The notes below the pieces were generated by a model. That model searched no databases. It saw only the letters and a list, made by a program, of their open reading frames with translations, and had not been told where the DNA came from. The position numbers and the translations under genes are program-made. From Planctomyces sp. (lineage in GTDB: Bacteria; Planctomycetota; Planctomycetia; Planctomycetales; Planctomycetaceae), in assembly GCA_016795105.1 (NCBI GenBank), contig JAEUIH010000073.1, positions 1-37,309 of the forward strand: DNA of 37,309 nt. The letters are read 5' to 3'. Positions 17,505 through 26,708 of this stretch are shown piece after piece (the first letter of the stretch is position 1; each line of letters opens with the position of its first letter).

Positions 17505-18077
17505 ATGATTCTCAGCGGTAGCGAAATTCGAGCTCAGTTGGGAAAGAACATCCTCATTGAACCTTACAACGAGGAACAGTTAAACCCGAACAGTTACAAC
17601 CTGCGGCTGCATGACGAACTGTTGGTGTACGAAGAAATCGTGCTCGACATGCGGCGTCCAAATCGATTCCGCAGAATTACAATTCCGCCGGAAGGGATTG
17701 TGCTCGAGCCCAATATGCTTTATCTGGCCCGAACGATCGAATACACCGAAACTCGAAACCTCGTGCCGATGCTCGAGGGACGATCGTCGATCGGTCGCCT
17801 TGGCCTGTTTGTACACGTCACCGCTGGTTTCGGTGACGTTGGATTTTGCGGATACTGGACGCTCGAGATGTTCGCGATCCAGCCCGTGCGGATTTACGCG
17901 GGCGTGCAGGTATGTCAGGTGTTCTATCACACGGTCGAGGGTGAAGTGACGGAGTATCACAGCGGCAAGTATCAGAATAATCGAGACATCCAGCCGAGTC
18001 TTCTGTTTAAGGAGCTTGGGGCTCGTGAAGACCGCCAGAAGACGCTCCCGTTCGATTCAAGTCGTCCTGCCACATAA
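17505..18077 (+). CDS. dcd: dCTP deaminase (possibly bifunctional with dUTPase)
   Basis: This 190-residue member of the dCTP deaminase/dUTPase family has the opening MILSGSEIRAQL, NPNSYNLRL at about 27-35, GRSSIGRLGLFVHVTAG at about 92-108 and the catalytic Glu121 in YWTLEM. The C-terminal KYQNNRDIQPS is typical. It converts dCTP to dUTP for dTTP synthesis. The TAG(F/W)xDxGF stretch resembles the archaeal bifunctional enzyme more than the enterobacterial TAHRIDPGW form, so direct dUMP formation is possible. A longer in-frame extension upstream (to 17334) reads through the repeat hairpin and is not used. The SGNH gene follows by 16 bp, suggesting co-transcription. Confidence 0.88.
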   Translation: MILSGSEIRAQLGKNILIEPYNEEQLNPNSYNLRLHDELLVYEEIVLDMRRPNRFRRITIPPEGIVLEPNMLYLARTIEYTETRNLVPMLEGRSSIGRLGLFVHVTAGFGDVGFCGYWTLEMFAIQPVRIYAGVQVCQVFYHTVEGEVTEYHSGKYQNNRDIQPSLLFKELGAREDRQKTLPFDSSRPAT

Positions 18078-18093
18078 CTAAGGCACCATTCCA

Positions 18094-18846
18094 ATGCTGG
18101 TTCGACTGAGTCTTCTTGTGCTGGCCGTTCTCCCATGCTGTTTCGCAGGCATGGCCACACCTCCAGAGAATGATCAAGTAAAGGATGATCAAGCCTCAAT
18201 TGAAGTCAATGCAGCCGAAAGAAAGCTAAAGGCTGAAAAAATTCTGTTCCTCGGCAACAGTATCACTCTGCATGGCCCGCTGGAAAGCATTGGCTGGTCC
18301 GGCAATTGGGGCATGGCAGCCAGCGAAGCGTCAAAGGATTATGTTCATCTTCTGACGGATCGCTTCTCGAACGCAGCGGGATCAAAGCCCGAAACACTGG
18401 TAAAAAACATCGCTGACTTTGAGCGAGGCTACGTGGACTACCGAATTGAAGAAAAACTGCGCGATGCTCTCGAATTCCGAGCAGATATTATCGTCGTGGC
18501 AATCGGCGAAAACGTCAGTTCACTGGACACGGAAGAATCACGGTTCGCATTTCAACTGTCGGTCACGAACCTCCTGAAACAACTCAAAGGCGGTCATCAC
18601 CCCCGAATTTTCGTTCGAACCACGTTCTGGACCGATGAGGTCAAGAATCGATGTTTGGCTGAAGCATGCAAAGCAACAGATTCCGTTCTGGTTGATCTGG
18701 GAAAGCTGGATGCTGACGAAGCAAACTTTGCGAGGTCAGAGCGCACGATTGAACATGCGGGTGTTGCCGGGCATCCTGGGGATCAGGGCATGCAGGCAAT
18801 TGCCGACATTCTGTGGAAGGCGATTGAGAAGTCAGAGACGCCCTGA
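18094..18846 (+). CDS. Secreted SGNH/GDSL-type hydrolase
   Basis: This 250-residue protein has a signal peptide (about 1-20). Block I reads FLGNSITLHG with the likely nucleophile Ser56. An IVVAIGENVSSL stretch fits the block around the conserved Gly/Asn. The C-terminal AGHPGDQGM carries His227, the likely catalytic His, but the Asp normally three residues before it is absent (Val/Ala there). It probably hydrolyses an ester, such as an acetylated sugar, in the periplasm; the missing Asp leaves activity uncertain. It starts 16 bp after dcd. Confidence 0.78.
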   Translation: MLVRLSLLVLAVLPCCFAGMATPPENDQVKDDQASIEVNAAERKLKAEKILFLGNSITLHGPLESIGWSGNWGMAASEASKDYVHLLTDRFSNAAGSKPETLVKNIADFERGYVDYRIEEKLRDALEFRADIIVVAIGENVSSLDTEESRFAFQLSVTNLLKQLKGGHHPRIFVRTTFWTDEVKNRCLAEACKATDSVLVDLGKLDADEANFARSERTIEHAGVAGHPGDQGMQAIADILWKAIEKSETP

Positions 18847-18986
18847 ATTGTTGGCAACTGCGGATACCTCGCGTTAGACTCTCACCCAGCTGATCGGCAG
18901 CCCCTGGAGCCTCGTCGATCACGGGAAGATGTTTTCGGCTCGCGCGGCGAAGCACGAATGATTCAGGAGGGCGGTGACAACGGTTC

Positions 18987-21266
18987 ATGGCAGAGCAACT
19001 CACAGAAGCGCAGCAGCGGGCAGTTGAACATTTTTACGGACCATTGATGGTCCTTGCCGGTCCCGGTTCCGGAAAGACTCGAGTCATCAGCCACCGGATT
19101 ACTCGACTGCTGCAGAGAGGTGTCCATCCAGGCCAGATTCTGGCTTTGACGTTCACGAACAAGGCTGCTCGGGAAATGGCTGCCCGCATTGAAAGACTGA
19201 ATCCCGGAACCAGAATCTACGTCAGCACATTCCATCGCTTTTGTGCCGGGCTTTTACGACAGTCGCCGGATGCCGTAGGGCTGAAAGAGAACTTTACGAT
19301 CTTCGATCAGCATGATCAGATTCAGCTTGTGCGACGGATTATTGCAGATGTTGGATTCGATCCATCAACACATGAGCCATCCCGAGTCCTGCAGCGAATG
19401 AGCCGAGCACGGAACGATTTGGTGAGTTCTGAGGAGTTTCGCCGCCGATACGAAGAGCGAGTCGGAGACCCCCTGGATGCCGTTGTCTACGAAGTCTTCC
19501 CCGCCTACGAGCGACTGCTGCTGCATCAGAATGCCGTCGACTTTGATGACTTGCTGCTGCATGTCGTCAAAATGCTGAATGAAGACGACGGGATTCGCAG
19601 CCAGCTTGATGATCGGTACCGGTTCATTCTTGTTGATGAATACCAGGACACGAATCTGGCCCAATACCGAATTGTGCAGGGAATTTCTCAGGAGTTTCCG
19701 AATCTCTGCGCGACCGGCGATCCGGATCAGTCAATCTACGGCTGGAGAGGTGCTCGGCCGGAAAATATCTCCGCTTTTGAACGTGATTTTCCCGATGTGA
19801 AAATTGTCGCACTCGACCATAACTTCCGGAGTACTCAATCAATCGTTCAGTGTGCCGACCAGTTGATCAGTAACAATCGCAGACCGCACCGAGGACATCT
19901 AACGACACAGAATCCTGAAGGAAACCCAGTGTCAATGATGCTGTTCGACGATGCAGAACAGGAAGCCAACGGAATCGCAGAGAAGATCGTAGAACTGGTG
20001 GAGAGTGGAGAGCGGAGCTTCAAGGACTTCGCGATCTTCTATCGGATCAACGCACTTTCGCGTCTGCTGGAAACCGCGATGTCTCGCCACAAGATTCCGT
20101 ATCAGGTGGCAGCTGGCTTCTCGTTTTATGAACGCGCGGAGATTCGTGACCTGATTGCATATCTGCGGCTGATTGAAAACCCATCCGATGACGCGGCATT
20201 CCTTCGGATCATTAACACACCGGCCCGCGGTATTGGAGCCAGGACGCTGCTCCGAGTTGGCAACTTTGCGGAGAAGCATGGACTGTCGATGTTTGCGGCC
20301 GCATGCCGCGTGGACGAAATCACAACGCTGCCTCCTCGAAGCCGAAAACCAATTCATCGGTTCGTAGATCTGATTCAAAGGCTTCAGGAACTGGCTTCGC
20401 ACGGTCCAGCCGCGCCGGTCCTGGAACGACTGATCGCTGATGTTGATTATCTATCGCTATGGCATGAGGATGCTGATGGTGTTGACACAGACCGAGCCGG
20501 TAACGTGCACGAACTGATCTCTGCAGCTCGCCAATACGACGCCGCAGCAGAGGATACTGATGGGGAACCGCCGTCGGTGCAGGGGTTTCTGCAGCGAGCA
20601 TGCCTGAGCAGTGAAGTTGACAATGTGAATGAAGAGCAGGGCGCCGTCACGCTCATGACAATCCACGCTGCGAAAGGACTTGAGTTCCCCTGGGTGTTCA
20701 TCGTGGGTCTTGAAAATGGATTGATCCCACACGAACGAGCTGTACGGAACGGTGACCCGTCGAGTTTTGAAGAAGAACGCCGGTTGCTGTTTGTTGGTAT
20801 TACCAGAGCAAAACAGGAACTGACGCTGACTCAAACTATGGAACGGACGTTTCGCGGGATGCGCAGGACAACGATCTCAAGCCCGTTCATCATGGAGATT
20901 AACTCGCTGCTGAAACGCGATGTCGTGGAACAGCCCCCAATGCCCGCCATGACCATCACTGCTCTTGACGAACGCCTGCAGGCCGCGCGGCGGAGATTCG
21001 AAGCTGTCCAGGATAAGCCCAATCGCGCATTGTTAATGACGGCCGCTGATCTGGAAGCTCGACAGGCGTCGAAGTCCGGTGACGGAATCACGATTCAATT
21101 CCGCGAAGGGATGCTCGTCCGACATCCACGATATGGCCGAGGCACAGTGACAACGGTTTCCGGCGGAGTTGGTCGCGTGACCGTTACTGTTGTGTTCGAG
21201 CATGAAGATCGCTGTGAAACGTTTGTCGCCGGAAAGTGCCCGCTGCAACCCGTCGGATTGTCCTGA
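18987..21266 (+). CDS. UvrD/PcrA-family superfamily 1 DNA helicase
   Basis: This 759-residue 3'-5' helicase has Q-motif LTEAQQRAVEH, Walker A at residues 24-31 (AGPGSGKT), TFTNKAAREMAAR (Ia), the Walker B pair Asp217-Glu218 (LVDEYQDTN), GDPDQSIYGWRGA (III), and the late motifs VTLMTIHAAKGLEFPWVF (V) and EEERRLLFVGITRAKQEL (VI). A C-terminal Tudor-like domain (GMLVRHPRYGRGTV) is typical of PcrA and UvrD. It acts in nucleotide-excision and mismatch repair and in clearing replication or transcription blocks. AGGAGG lies about 16 bases before the ATG, longer than usual. Whether it is called pcrA or uvrD cannot be settled here. Confidence 0.95.
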   Translation: MAEQLTEAQQRAVEHFYGPLMVLAGPGSGKTRVISHRITRLLQRGVHPGQILALTFTNKAAREMAARIERLNPGTRIYVSTFHRFCAGLLRQSPDAVGLKENFTIFDQHDQIQLVRRIIADVGFDPSTHEPSRVLQRMSRARNDLVSSEEFRRRYEERVGDPLDAVVYEVFPAYERLLLHQNAVDFDDLLLHVVKMLNEDDGIRSQLDDRYRFILVDEYQDTNLAQYRIVQGISQEFPNLCATGDPDQSIYGWRGARPENISAFERDFPDVKIVALDHNFRSTQSIVQCADQLISNNRRPHRGHLTTQNPEGNPVSMMLFDDAEQEANGIAEKIVELVESGERSFKDFAIFYRINALSRLLETAMSRHKIPYQVAAGFSFYERAEIRDLIAYLRLIENPSDDAAFLRIINTPARGIGARTLLRVGNFAEKHGLSMFAAACRVDEITTLPPRSRKPIHRFVDLIQRLQELASHGPAAPVLERLIADVDYLSLWHEDADGVDTDRAGNVHELISAARQYDAAAEDTDGEPPSVQGFLQRACLSSEVDNVNEEQGAVTLMTIHAAKGLEFPWVFIVGLENGLIPHERAVRNGDPSSFEEERRLLFVGITRAKQELTLTQTMERTFRGMRRTTISSPFIMEINSLLKRDVVEQPPMPAMTITALDERLQAARRRFEAVQDKPNRALLMTAADLEARQASKSGDGITIQFREGMLVRHPRYGRGTVTTVSGGVGRVTVTVVFEHEDRCETFVAGKCPLQPVGLS

Positions 21267-21408
21267 TTGTCTCCAATCGGCCTTCGTGTGCCTTCTTGAA
21301 CGTATGCCCCGCCGCCCGTATGCTCATGTTGTCCGCAAATTCGGAAGCGTTCAAGATCCGAGTCCATGAGCGAAACAACCTCTTTCACTCAGCGGCCATC
21401 GACAGACA

Positions 21409-21981
21409 CTACTTGCCTTCATTTTCGATTCGCTGAAACCGCCTCGCGGCGCCGGGCAACTTCTCTGAATTCTCTCGAAGTACCTTGAGTAATCCATCCG
21501 GATTACAGCGCACTGTTGAAGACTGCATCGAGTGCTCGATGACAGCGGGAACCGATCCCGCATAGAGAAGTTCGCCAAGCAAGACCTTGTTGATCGAAGT
21601 TATGCGCAGTTCATCATTCTGGATCGTCGCATAAGCAAGCCGACGATACGTACGCCCGACGTTGTCAGTGACCAGGACTTCCACAATTACCTGGTTCTTT
21701 TCTGCAGATATCTCGGCTACCGTAAAAGTCGCGTGATGGGTCTTGAACTCGTCGTGCTCCCCCTTAATGACATAGCGAGACTTTGTTTCGTCATCCATCC
21801 TCTCGATCTCAAATGATAACAACGGTTCACCACTCTTGCCGTCTTCCTTCCATTGGCCGGAGAATCCAAAGTCACGCTTTGAAGGTTCTGTAATCACCTC
21901 CGTCATTGGTTCGACACTAAACTGCTCGCATCCACAGCAGATATAGATCAAAAGTAACAGTCCGATTGTGTTGCGCCACAC
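21409..21981 (-). CDS. Putative lipoprotein, unknown
   Basis: The product has 190 residues. A GTG start at 21981 is chosen because GGGAGA lies 6 bases before it; a frame opening at 22044 starts at TTG without such a site. The N-terminus is short and hydrophobic (WRNTIGLLLLIYICCGCEQF), with a Cys that could be lipidated, although the lipobox is not canonical. The rest is beta-rich (SGQWKEDGKSGEPLLSFEIE, VIVEVLVTDNVGRTY). No family was recognised. It is convergent with the helicase gene. Confidence 0.6.
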   Translation of the reverse strand: MWRNTIGLLLLIYICCGCEQFSVEPMTEVITEPSKRDFGFSGQWKEDGKSGEPLLSFEIERMDDETKSRYVIKGEHDEFKTHHATFTVAEISAEKNQVIVEVLVTDNVGRTYRRLAYATIQNDELRITSINKVLLGELLYAGSVPAVIEHSMQSSTVRCNPDGLLKVLRENSEKLPGAARRFQRIENEGK

Positions 21982-22249
21982 TTGCTGTCTCCCTGGTTCA
22001 GGTTTCTCCGAACGATAATCGTGCCAAAACTGCGAGTGCTTCAAAAAAAGCCGTCATCACCAAAGACGTCTGCGTTGGAACTTTAGCAAACAGCAACCCG
22101 CACACGTGCTAATGTGAAAAACTGGCCTTAAGAGTGAACGTAACGAGATTCGGACAATCGTCTGACAATCCTCTTTGTTCGCGTCGTTTCCTGTAAACCC
22201 GGGATCGCTCTTCAACACTGCTATTGCCATGGTAAAAATGCAGGCGCTG

Positions 22250-22281
22250 TCGGCGGACGGCAGACGGAGTCTGCCTGCTAC
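22250..22281. repeat. Family-2 palindromic repeat, half copy
   Basis: The 32 bp match the right half of the complete element at 318-395, including GGCAGACGGAGTCTGCC and the terminal TGCTAC. The left half is missing. Read on the minus strand it starts GTAGCAGG two bases after the stop codon of the proline-rich membrane protein gene, so it may act as its 3' hairpin. The rest of 21982-22249 shows no gene or other structure. Confidence 0.8.
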
Positions 22282-22282
22282 T

Positions 22283-23824
22283 TTAACGACGACTCGCAGC
22301 GCAGACGGCGGCAAAGCCGATCTCTGTTTCGAGTCGTTCTGCGGCGTCGGATCTCCGAGCTTCGATACGTATACCATAGGGCTGCCGGACGGGAACTTTC
22401 AATCGCAAATCATCGCCGCCAACTGGTTCACATTCTACTTCCGGAATTCCGCGAAGCGGAGGAGAAAATGGAACGTGCAGATTGGCTCGCTTTTGACCCG
22501 GTTCAAACACGACGCGAATCGTTCCTTCAATCATCTCTCCGCCAAGCGAGTCCTTGATTCGCTCAAACCTGAGAGGCTCGTTGTCAAAATCACTGGCATG
22601 ATCATCGTCACTCTCGTCTCCGACAGGCTCGTCCCCGTGATGGTGTTCAGAGACCGTTCCCCATTGTTCAAAGGCCTGGTCGAATTCCTGCAAACCAGGT
22701 TCTTCTTTGACGGAATCAATTGCGGAGATCGTGTTCGGAGATGTAAACGGAACGACTGGCGGCAGCGGCGAAACAGGAGCTGGCCGCGGAACTACAGGTT
22801 GTACGGTCGGCTGTGATTCGACCACTCTTGCAGCAGGGCTGTTCGTTGTTGAATGCGTGATGGGTTGTGGAGAACTGGATTCAGCAACCGGAGTCCTGAA
22901 GCCTACTGCTGGAGGAATTGCGGGGCGGGCCGCTGGCACAACTGGCTTCGGATCTGCTGCAGTTGCCGGACTGACTCTCGGTGGTGCTACGGTTGTAGCC
23001 GGTACTGATACGTGTGGGGCAGCGGCAGATACTCGAGGGGCTGGTGATGGCAATGGTGCTGGAGACGCCACCGGGCTGGTGCGAGTTGTCTGAGCTGCAG
23101 GAGCAGGCGGAATTACGGGAACAGGTGGCGGAGTCGACCGTTCCGGGCTGGCTGGACGATGTGGGCTGACTGACCGCTTTTGGCTGGCAGGACGGGTTTC
23201 AAATTCTGCAGGGCGAATATCTGTTCCTCGAAAAGGATCCTGCCATGGGTCTTTGGCAATCGTTCCGGGGATGTCTGTTGTTGGCGGTGCGGATTGTTCA
23301 AGCACCGCTGATGAACCGGTGACCTGATCTTTGAGATGATCAAATCCACTGATCAGTTGCCGCATCTCAACGCCGTCAAACAGTGATTCTGAAATCGGTC
23401 TAAAGTAACTCGATCGTTCTCGCGGTACTGCAAAAAACTCTTCCGGAATTGGACTCATCACTGCAATCACAGTAATCACAAACACTCCAAATGTCAGCCA
23501 GCCTCTGAGTGGAGAATCTGGTGGCATCAGACAGAATGCAATAATGCACCCCGGAATCAGCGTCAGGCCACCAGAAAGAAACAGAGCCGGACCTTCTTCA
23601 GAAAAACGCCTGCCGGGCGAAAACAACATCCATGCGAAAATGCTGGCAAAGGTTGTATATGCGGCCAAAAACAATGCCACAACCTCATTCGAATCCGTGC
23701 GCATGGTTCCGGTGAGCCGCCCTCGCCACAACAACGCAGCAGCAGCCACCAATCCAATCCATGTCAAAATCGCAACAGTTCGTCGACTGCGCGAACTATG
23801 AGCCGACGTAATGGTCTCGTTCAT
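22283..23824 (-). CDS. Membrane protein with long Pro/Ala/Ser-rich linker
   Basis: This 513-residue protein has four predicted membrane helices within residues 17-130 (including TVAILTWIGLVAAAALLW and FGVFVITVIAVMSPIPEEFF). A low-complexity region follows, extremely rich in Pro, Ala, Ser, Thr and Val (about 195-390). A short acidic stretch (DEPVGDESDDDHASDFDNE) and a folded C-terminal domain (about 425-513, GTIRVVFEPGQKRANLHVPF) close the protein. The linker would let the C-terminal domain reach away from the membrane. No family was recognised. Low-complexity frames on the plus strand opposite it are shadows. Confidence 0.75.
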   Translation of the reverse strand: MNETITSAHSSRSRRTVAILTWIGLVAAAALLWRGRLTGTMRTDSNEVVALFLAAYTTFASIFAWMLFSPGRRFSEEGPALFLSGGLTLIPGCIIAFCLMPPDSPLRGWLTFGVFVITVIAVMSPIPEEFFAVPRERSSYFRPISESLFDGVEMRQLISGFDHLKDQVTGSSAVLEQSAPPTTDIPGTIAKDPWQDPFRGTDIRPAEFETRPASQKRSVSPHRPASPERSTPPPVPVIPPAPAAQTTRTSPVASPAPLPSPAPRVSAAAPHVSVPATTVAPPRVSPATAADPKPVVPAARPAIPPAVGFRTPVAESSSPQPITHSTTNSPAARVVESQPTVQPVVPRPAPVSPLPPVVPFTSPNTISAIDSVKEEPGLQEFDQAFEQWGTVSEHHHGDEPVGDESDDDHASDFDNEPLRFERIKDSLGGEMIEGTIRVVFEPGQKRANLHVPFSPPLRGIPEVECEPVGGDDLRLKVPVRQPYGIRIEARRSDAAERLETEIGFAAVCAASRR

Positions 23825-23889
23825 GGTGCCACGTCCTTCCTGAGTTCGTCACCTTGCGTAGCCTAGCTCATCTCCCTGTTGTCACGCAA

Positions 23890-24086
23890 GGTAGGATGGG
23901 CATTCCTGCCCGTCACCAAATGTAGGATGGGCATTCCTGCCCGTCACCAAATGTAGGATGGGAATTCCTGCCCGTCGCGAGCCCTGCCACCACCCCTGCC
24001 GCGCGCGCATCATCCGCAACAAAGATTTCCCACTGAGCATCCACAGCGACACGTGGGGTGTGGACGGGCAGGAATGCCCATCCTAC
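23890..24086. repeat. Family-1 cluster with three 31-bp direct repeats and one inverted copy
   Basis: Three forward cores (from 23891, 23922 and 23953) repeat with an exact 31-bp period as GTAGGATGGGCATTCC...CCGTCACCAAAT; the third has GGAATTCC instead of GGCATTCC. A reverse core sits at 24063-24086, followed by ATTTTTATTTG, which runs into the stop codon of the SRPBCC-GyrI gene (minus strand). The outer copies could pair as a long hairpin. Nothing coding is seen within. Confidence 0.87.
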
Positions 24087-24091
24087 GATTT

Positions 24092-25027
24092 TTATTTGAG
24101 TGGAAGGTAGATGTCTGTGATGGCGCTCTCTTCCGCGCCAACGCCGGGTTTCGTCCGGTAAATTTCAAACGTGGCACAGCCGAGTTGCTTGAGCTTTTGG
24201 TATCGGACAATCTGATTTGCGGCGCTCCACGCATTGCCGAGGTGACGATAGCAGCCCGTGTGTTCAACTCGAAACGCCTTACCGCCGGGGAAGCTCCATA
24301 CTTTGAGTTCGCCGGTATCCTTCAACTCAAGTGACTGAGGAATCTCATAGCCGCTGATGTATTCGAAAATCCCTTCTCGGACCCTGAACTTCGTATATGC
24401 AGAAATGCCCTGCCCGTCGAGCGGCAGTCCAAGTCGAGTGAACTCTGCCTTTGCTTTCGCGAATGCATCATTCATTGATTTACCAACATCTTCGACAGAG
24501 CTCGACGAAACGATTCCTGCCATGCGCACTGCGTTGACAGGCTGAATCCCATGAATGGCGCACTTCGACGGGATCGAACCACTTTCGATCAGGTCCTTCA
24601 GCATCGTTAATCCACGACGATAATCCATCCCGATGAACGTCTTCATCATGGGAATCATCCAGAACATAAACCATGGCATGTGTCCGTCCATGGTCCAAGT
24701 GAGTCTGGTACCCGCCTTTGCCGTTTCAAGCAGGAAGCTGACTTTGGCGACAGACTTGAACGGCTTCACGAAGCGGATCTCATCATGGATTGCTTTACCC
24801 GGGTCGAGCGACTTGTGTTCCAGTTCACCCTGTCCGGTGATCTTTCCATTCCAGGCATAAACTGAACCAATAGAGCTCGAGTTCTCTGAAAACGTGACCT
24901 GAGTCTCTGGTTCAGCAATCAGCCACGGTGACCATGTGGTCCAGGTGCGAAAGTCTGAGACCACCTGAAACACCTGCTGCGGGCTGGATGCGATGTCGAT
25001 AGACTTCTCAACTTGATATGCAGGCAT
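24092..25027 (-). CDS. SRPBCC (polyketide cyclase-like) fused to GyrI-like effector-binding domain
   Basis: This 311-residue protein joins two domains. Residues 1-150 are an SRPBCC lipid- or ligand-binding fold (VEKSIDIASSPQQVFQVVSDFRTWTTWSPW). Residues about 160-311 resemble the GyrI/AraC effector-binding fold (GKAFRVEHTGCYRHLGNAWSAANQ, ATFEIYRTKPG, ITDIYLPLK). Both bind small hydrophobic or cationic molecules, so a ligand-sequestering or signalling role is likely; no catalytic residues are evident. It is cytoplasmic by composition. It lies downstream of the alpha/beta hydrolase gene with a 171-bp gap. Confidence 0.82.
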   Translation of the reverse strand: MPAYQVEKSIDIASSPQQVFQVVSDFRTWTTWSPWLIAEPETQVTFSENSSSIGSVYAWNGKITGQGELEHKSLDPGKAIHDEIRFVKPFKSVAKVSFLLETAKAGTRLTWTMDGHMPWFMFWMIPMMKTFIGMDYRRGLTMLKDLIESGSIPSKCAIHGIQPVNAVRMAGIVSSSSVEDVGKSMNDAFAKAKAEFTRLGLPLDGQGISAYTKFRVREGIFEYISGYEIPQSLELKDTGELKVWSFPGGKAFRVEHTGCYRHLGNAWSAANQIVRYQKLKQLGCATFEIYRTKPGVGAEESAITDIYLPLK

Positions 25028-25198
25028 GGTTCATTTCTCACAAGCGCGACATCCGGACTCATTATCACAAACGAGAGAACGTGATTAAAGCCGTTCATTC
25101 TGAGAATGTCTACCGAGTACTGCGTATCCAATCGCAGCCAGGTGCTCGTCATCACGGCGCAGCGTGATGAGTACTTTCACCAACACACGAAATTCACA

Positions 25199-26191
25199 TC
25201 ACTGAGCGTTCGCGGACTGGAGCGATGTTAAAAACTGTTGGAGCTCAGTTTCGATCGTGGGAGCCGCAACCTGCAGCAGGTCATTATGACCAGTCCCTTT
25301 CAGCACCACCCACTTTCGATCAACAGGATGATCCGCTGCGACGGAGGCTTCGTAGAGCTTCCGGCCGAAACGCAGAGGAATATCCTGATCCTGATCGCCG
25401 TGAAGAATGAGCTGCGGGCAGACGACATCTTTGATCCGGACATGGGATTCGAATTGATCAGTAACGAGCCACCGGACGGGGAGAAACGGGTATCGATCGG
25501 CAGCCACATCTGTGACCGACGAGAACGACGCGACGACCACGAGTCCGGCTGGAATATTGTCAGCGCTGTTGAGTCGGGATGCCAGTTGCACGGCCACGCC
25601 TCCGCCGAGTGAAACGCCCATGATCAGAATATTTTCCGGCTGATAGCCTAATTCCTGTGTGGCATATTGCCAGGCGGTCAAAGCATCTGTGACGATGCCT
25701 GTTTCTGTGGGTGACCCGGTGGAGTCGCCATATCCTCGATAATCGATCGCCAGGACATCGACATCCAGCCGATGAAACATCTGGTACCATCCATACCTCG
25801 ACGACCGATCCCCCTTGTTTCCATGGAAGTACAAAACGAGCCGACGACCTCCGGCCGATTCGCGGTCCGTTGATCCTTCCGATGCTGCAACTGAATCCGA
25901 GGACGCAGTTGAATCCGAGGACGCCAGCAACCACGCTCCGAGGGTCTCGCCGTCGGACGTCCTCAGCTTCAGATCACGCACCGTCGGGTACAGGTCGCGA
26001 ACTTTCTCGTGAGTCTCGATCCGCAGATCAGCCCCGGTTCTGGGCTTATAGAGCAACATTCTTTGAAGCGACCACATCAGCACGATCACCAGCAGATAAC
26101 CAATTACCACGGCACGGACTATTCGCAATGCGATAATTCGTTTCCGACGAATGGGAGGGGAATTCGGAGAAGACTTCGCGATGTCTGCCAT
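25199..26191 (-). CDS. Membrane-anchored alpha/beta hydrolase (Bem46/ABHD13-like)
   Basis: This 330-residue protein has an N-terminal membrane anchor (about 18-42) and a hydrolase domain. It has the oxyanion HGN (123-125), nucleophile Ser194 (GVSLGGG), a likely Asp268 (HGDQDQDIP) and His302 (GTGHND). This is the Bem46/YfhR layout, probably an esterase or thioesterase; the substrate is unknown. A Ser-rich insert (about 90-112, SSDSTASSDSVAASEGS) lies between the first strands and is encoded by a short imperfect DNA duplication. The ATG at 26191 is preferred over a GTG six codons upstream. The DinB gene ends 28 bp upstream on the same strand. Confidence 0.88.
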   Translation of the reverse strand: MADIAKSSPNSPPIRRKRIIALRIVRAVVIGYLLVIVLMWSLQRMLLYKPRTGADLRIETHEKVRDLYPTVRDLKLRTSDGETLGAWLLASSDSTASSDSVAASEGSTDRESAGGRRLVLYFHGNKGDRSSRYGWYQMFHRLDVDVLAIDYRGYGDSTGSPTETGIVTDALTAWQYATQELGYQPENILIMGVSLGGGVAVQLASRLNSADNIPAGLVVVASFSSVTDVAADRYPFLPVRWLVTDQFESHVRIKDVVCPQLILHGDQDQDIPLRFGRKLYEASVAADHPVDRKWVVLKGTGHNDLLQVAAPTIETELQQFLTSLQSANAQ

Positions 26192-26219
26192 GAACCGATC
26201 TTTCGACACGAGATCAACA

Positions 26220-26681
26220 TCAAAACAGTCGGATTTTCTCTTCGATGAACTTCACATGATGAGGAATATGTCCAGTGATACGTTCCAGAAGCGTTTCCAG
26301 CGTCAGTGGCCCGGCTTCCGAATGTACGCCGGTTCGCTGAAAATCTTCAACGTCCATATCTTTGAGAATGCGAACCATTTGAGATCGCACGACTCGGATC
26401 AATTCCAGCTCTTCCCGAACACAGCGTTTCGAATATCGGAGTCCTGCGGCGAATACATCCGGATCGCCACCAAAGAGGGTTGGATTGTCTTCGACCAGCA
26501 CGCGTTTCATGCGATCTGCGTAGATTGGTTCAAAGTCTGCAAGATGGCAGACCACCTGACGAATCGACCATTTCCCGGGAACCGGTGTCAGATCCAGTTG
26601 ATCGTCTGTCACATTCTGGATGGACTTCGCCAGAAGCTCTGCGCCTTCAGCGTAACTCTGAATGAGTTGTTCAACAGACAT
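26220..26681 (-). CDS. DinB/YfiT-family metal-binding four-helix protein
   Basis: This 153-residue protein has the DinB pattern: VPGKWSIRQVVCHLADFE with His46, and GHIPHHVKFI with His138 and His142 as the remaining metal ligands. Relatives include thiol transferases and metal-dependent hydrolases; the reaction here is unknown. The start at MSVEQL (26681) is chosen because the upstream in-frame extension to 26771 translates family-1 repeats and gives only repeat-derived peptide. It probably shares a transcript with the alpha/beta hydrolase gene downstream. Confidence 0.88.
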   Translation of the reverse strand: MSVEQLIQSYAEGAELLAKSIQNVTDDQLDLTPVPGKWSIRQVVCHLADFEPIYADRMKRVLVEDNPTLFGGDPDVFAAGLRYSKRCVREELELIRVVRSQMVRILKDMDVEDFQRTGVHSEAGPLTLETLLERITGHIPHHVKFIEEKIRLF

Positions 26682-26708
26682 GATTGTCTTCCTCAGCAGA
26701 AAAATTCC

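Noticed and set aside
22707-23093. Gly/Thr-rich plus-strand frame
   Set aside because: It is the shadow of the proline-rich linker of the minus-strand membrane protein.
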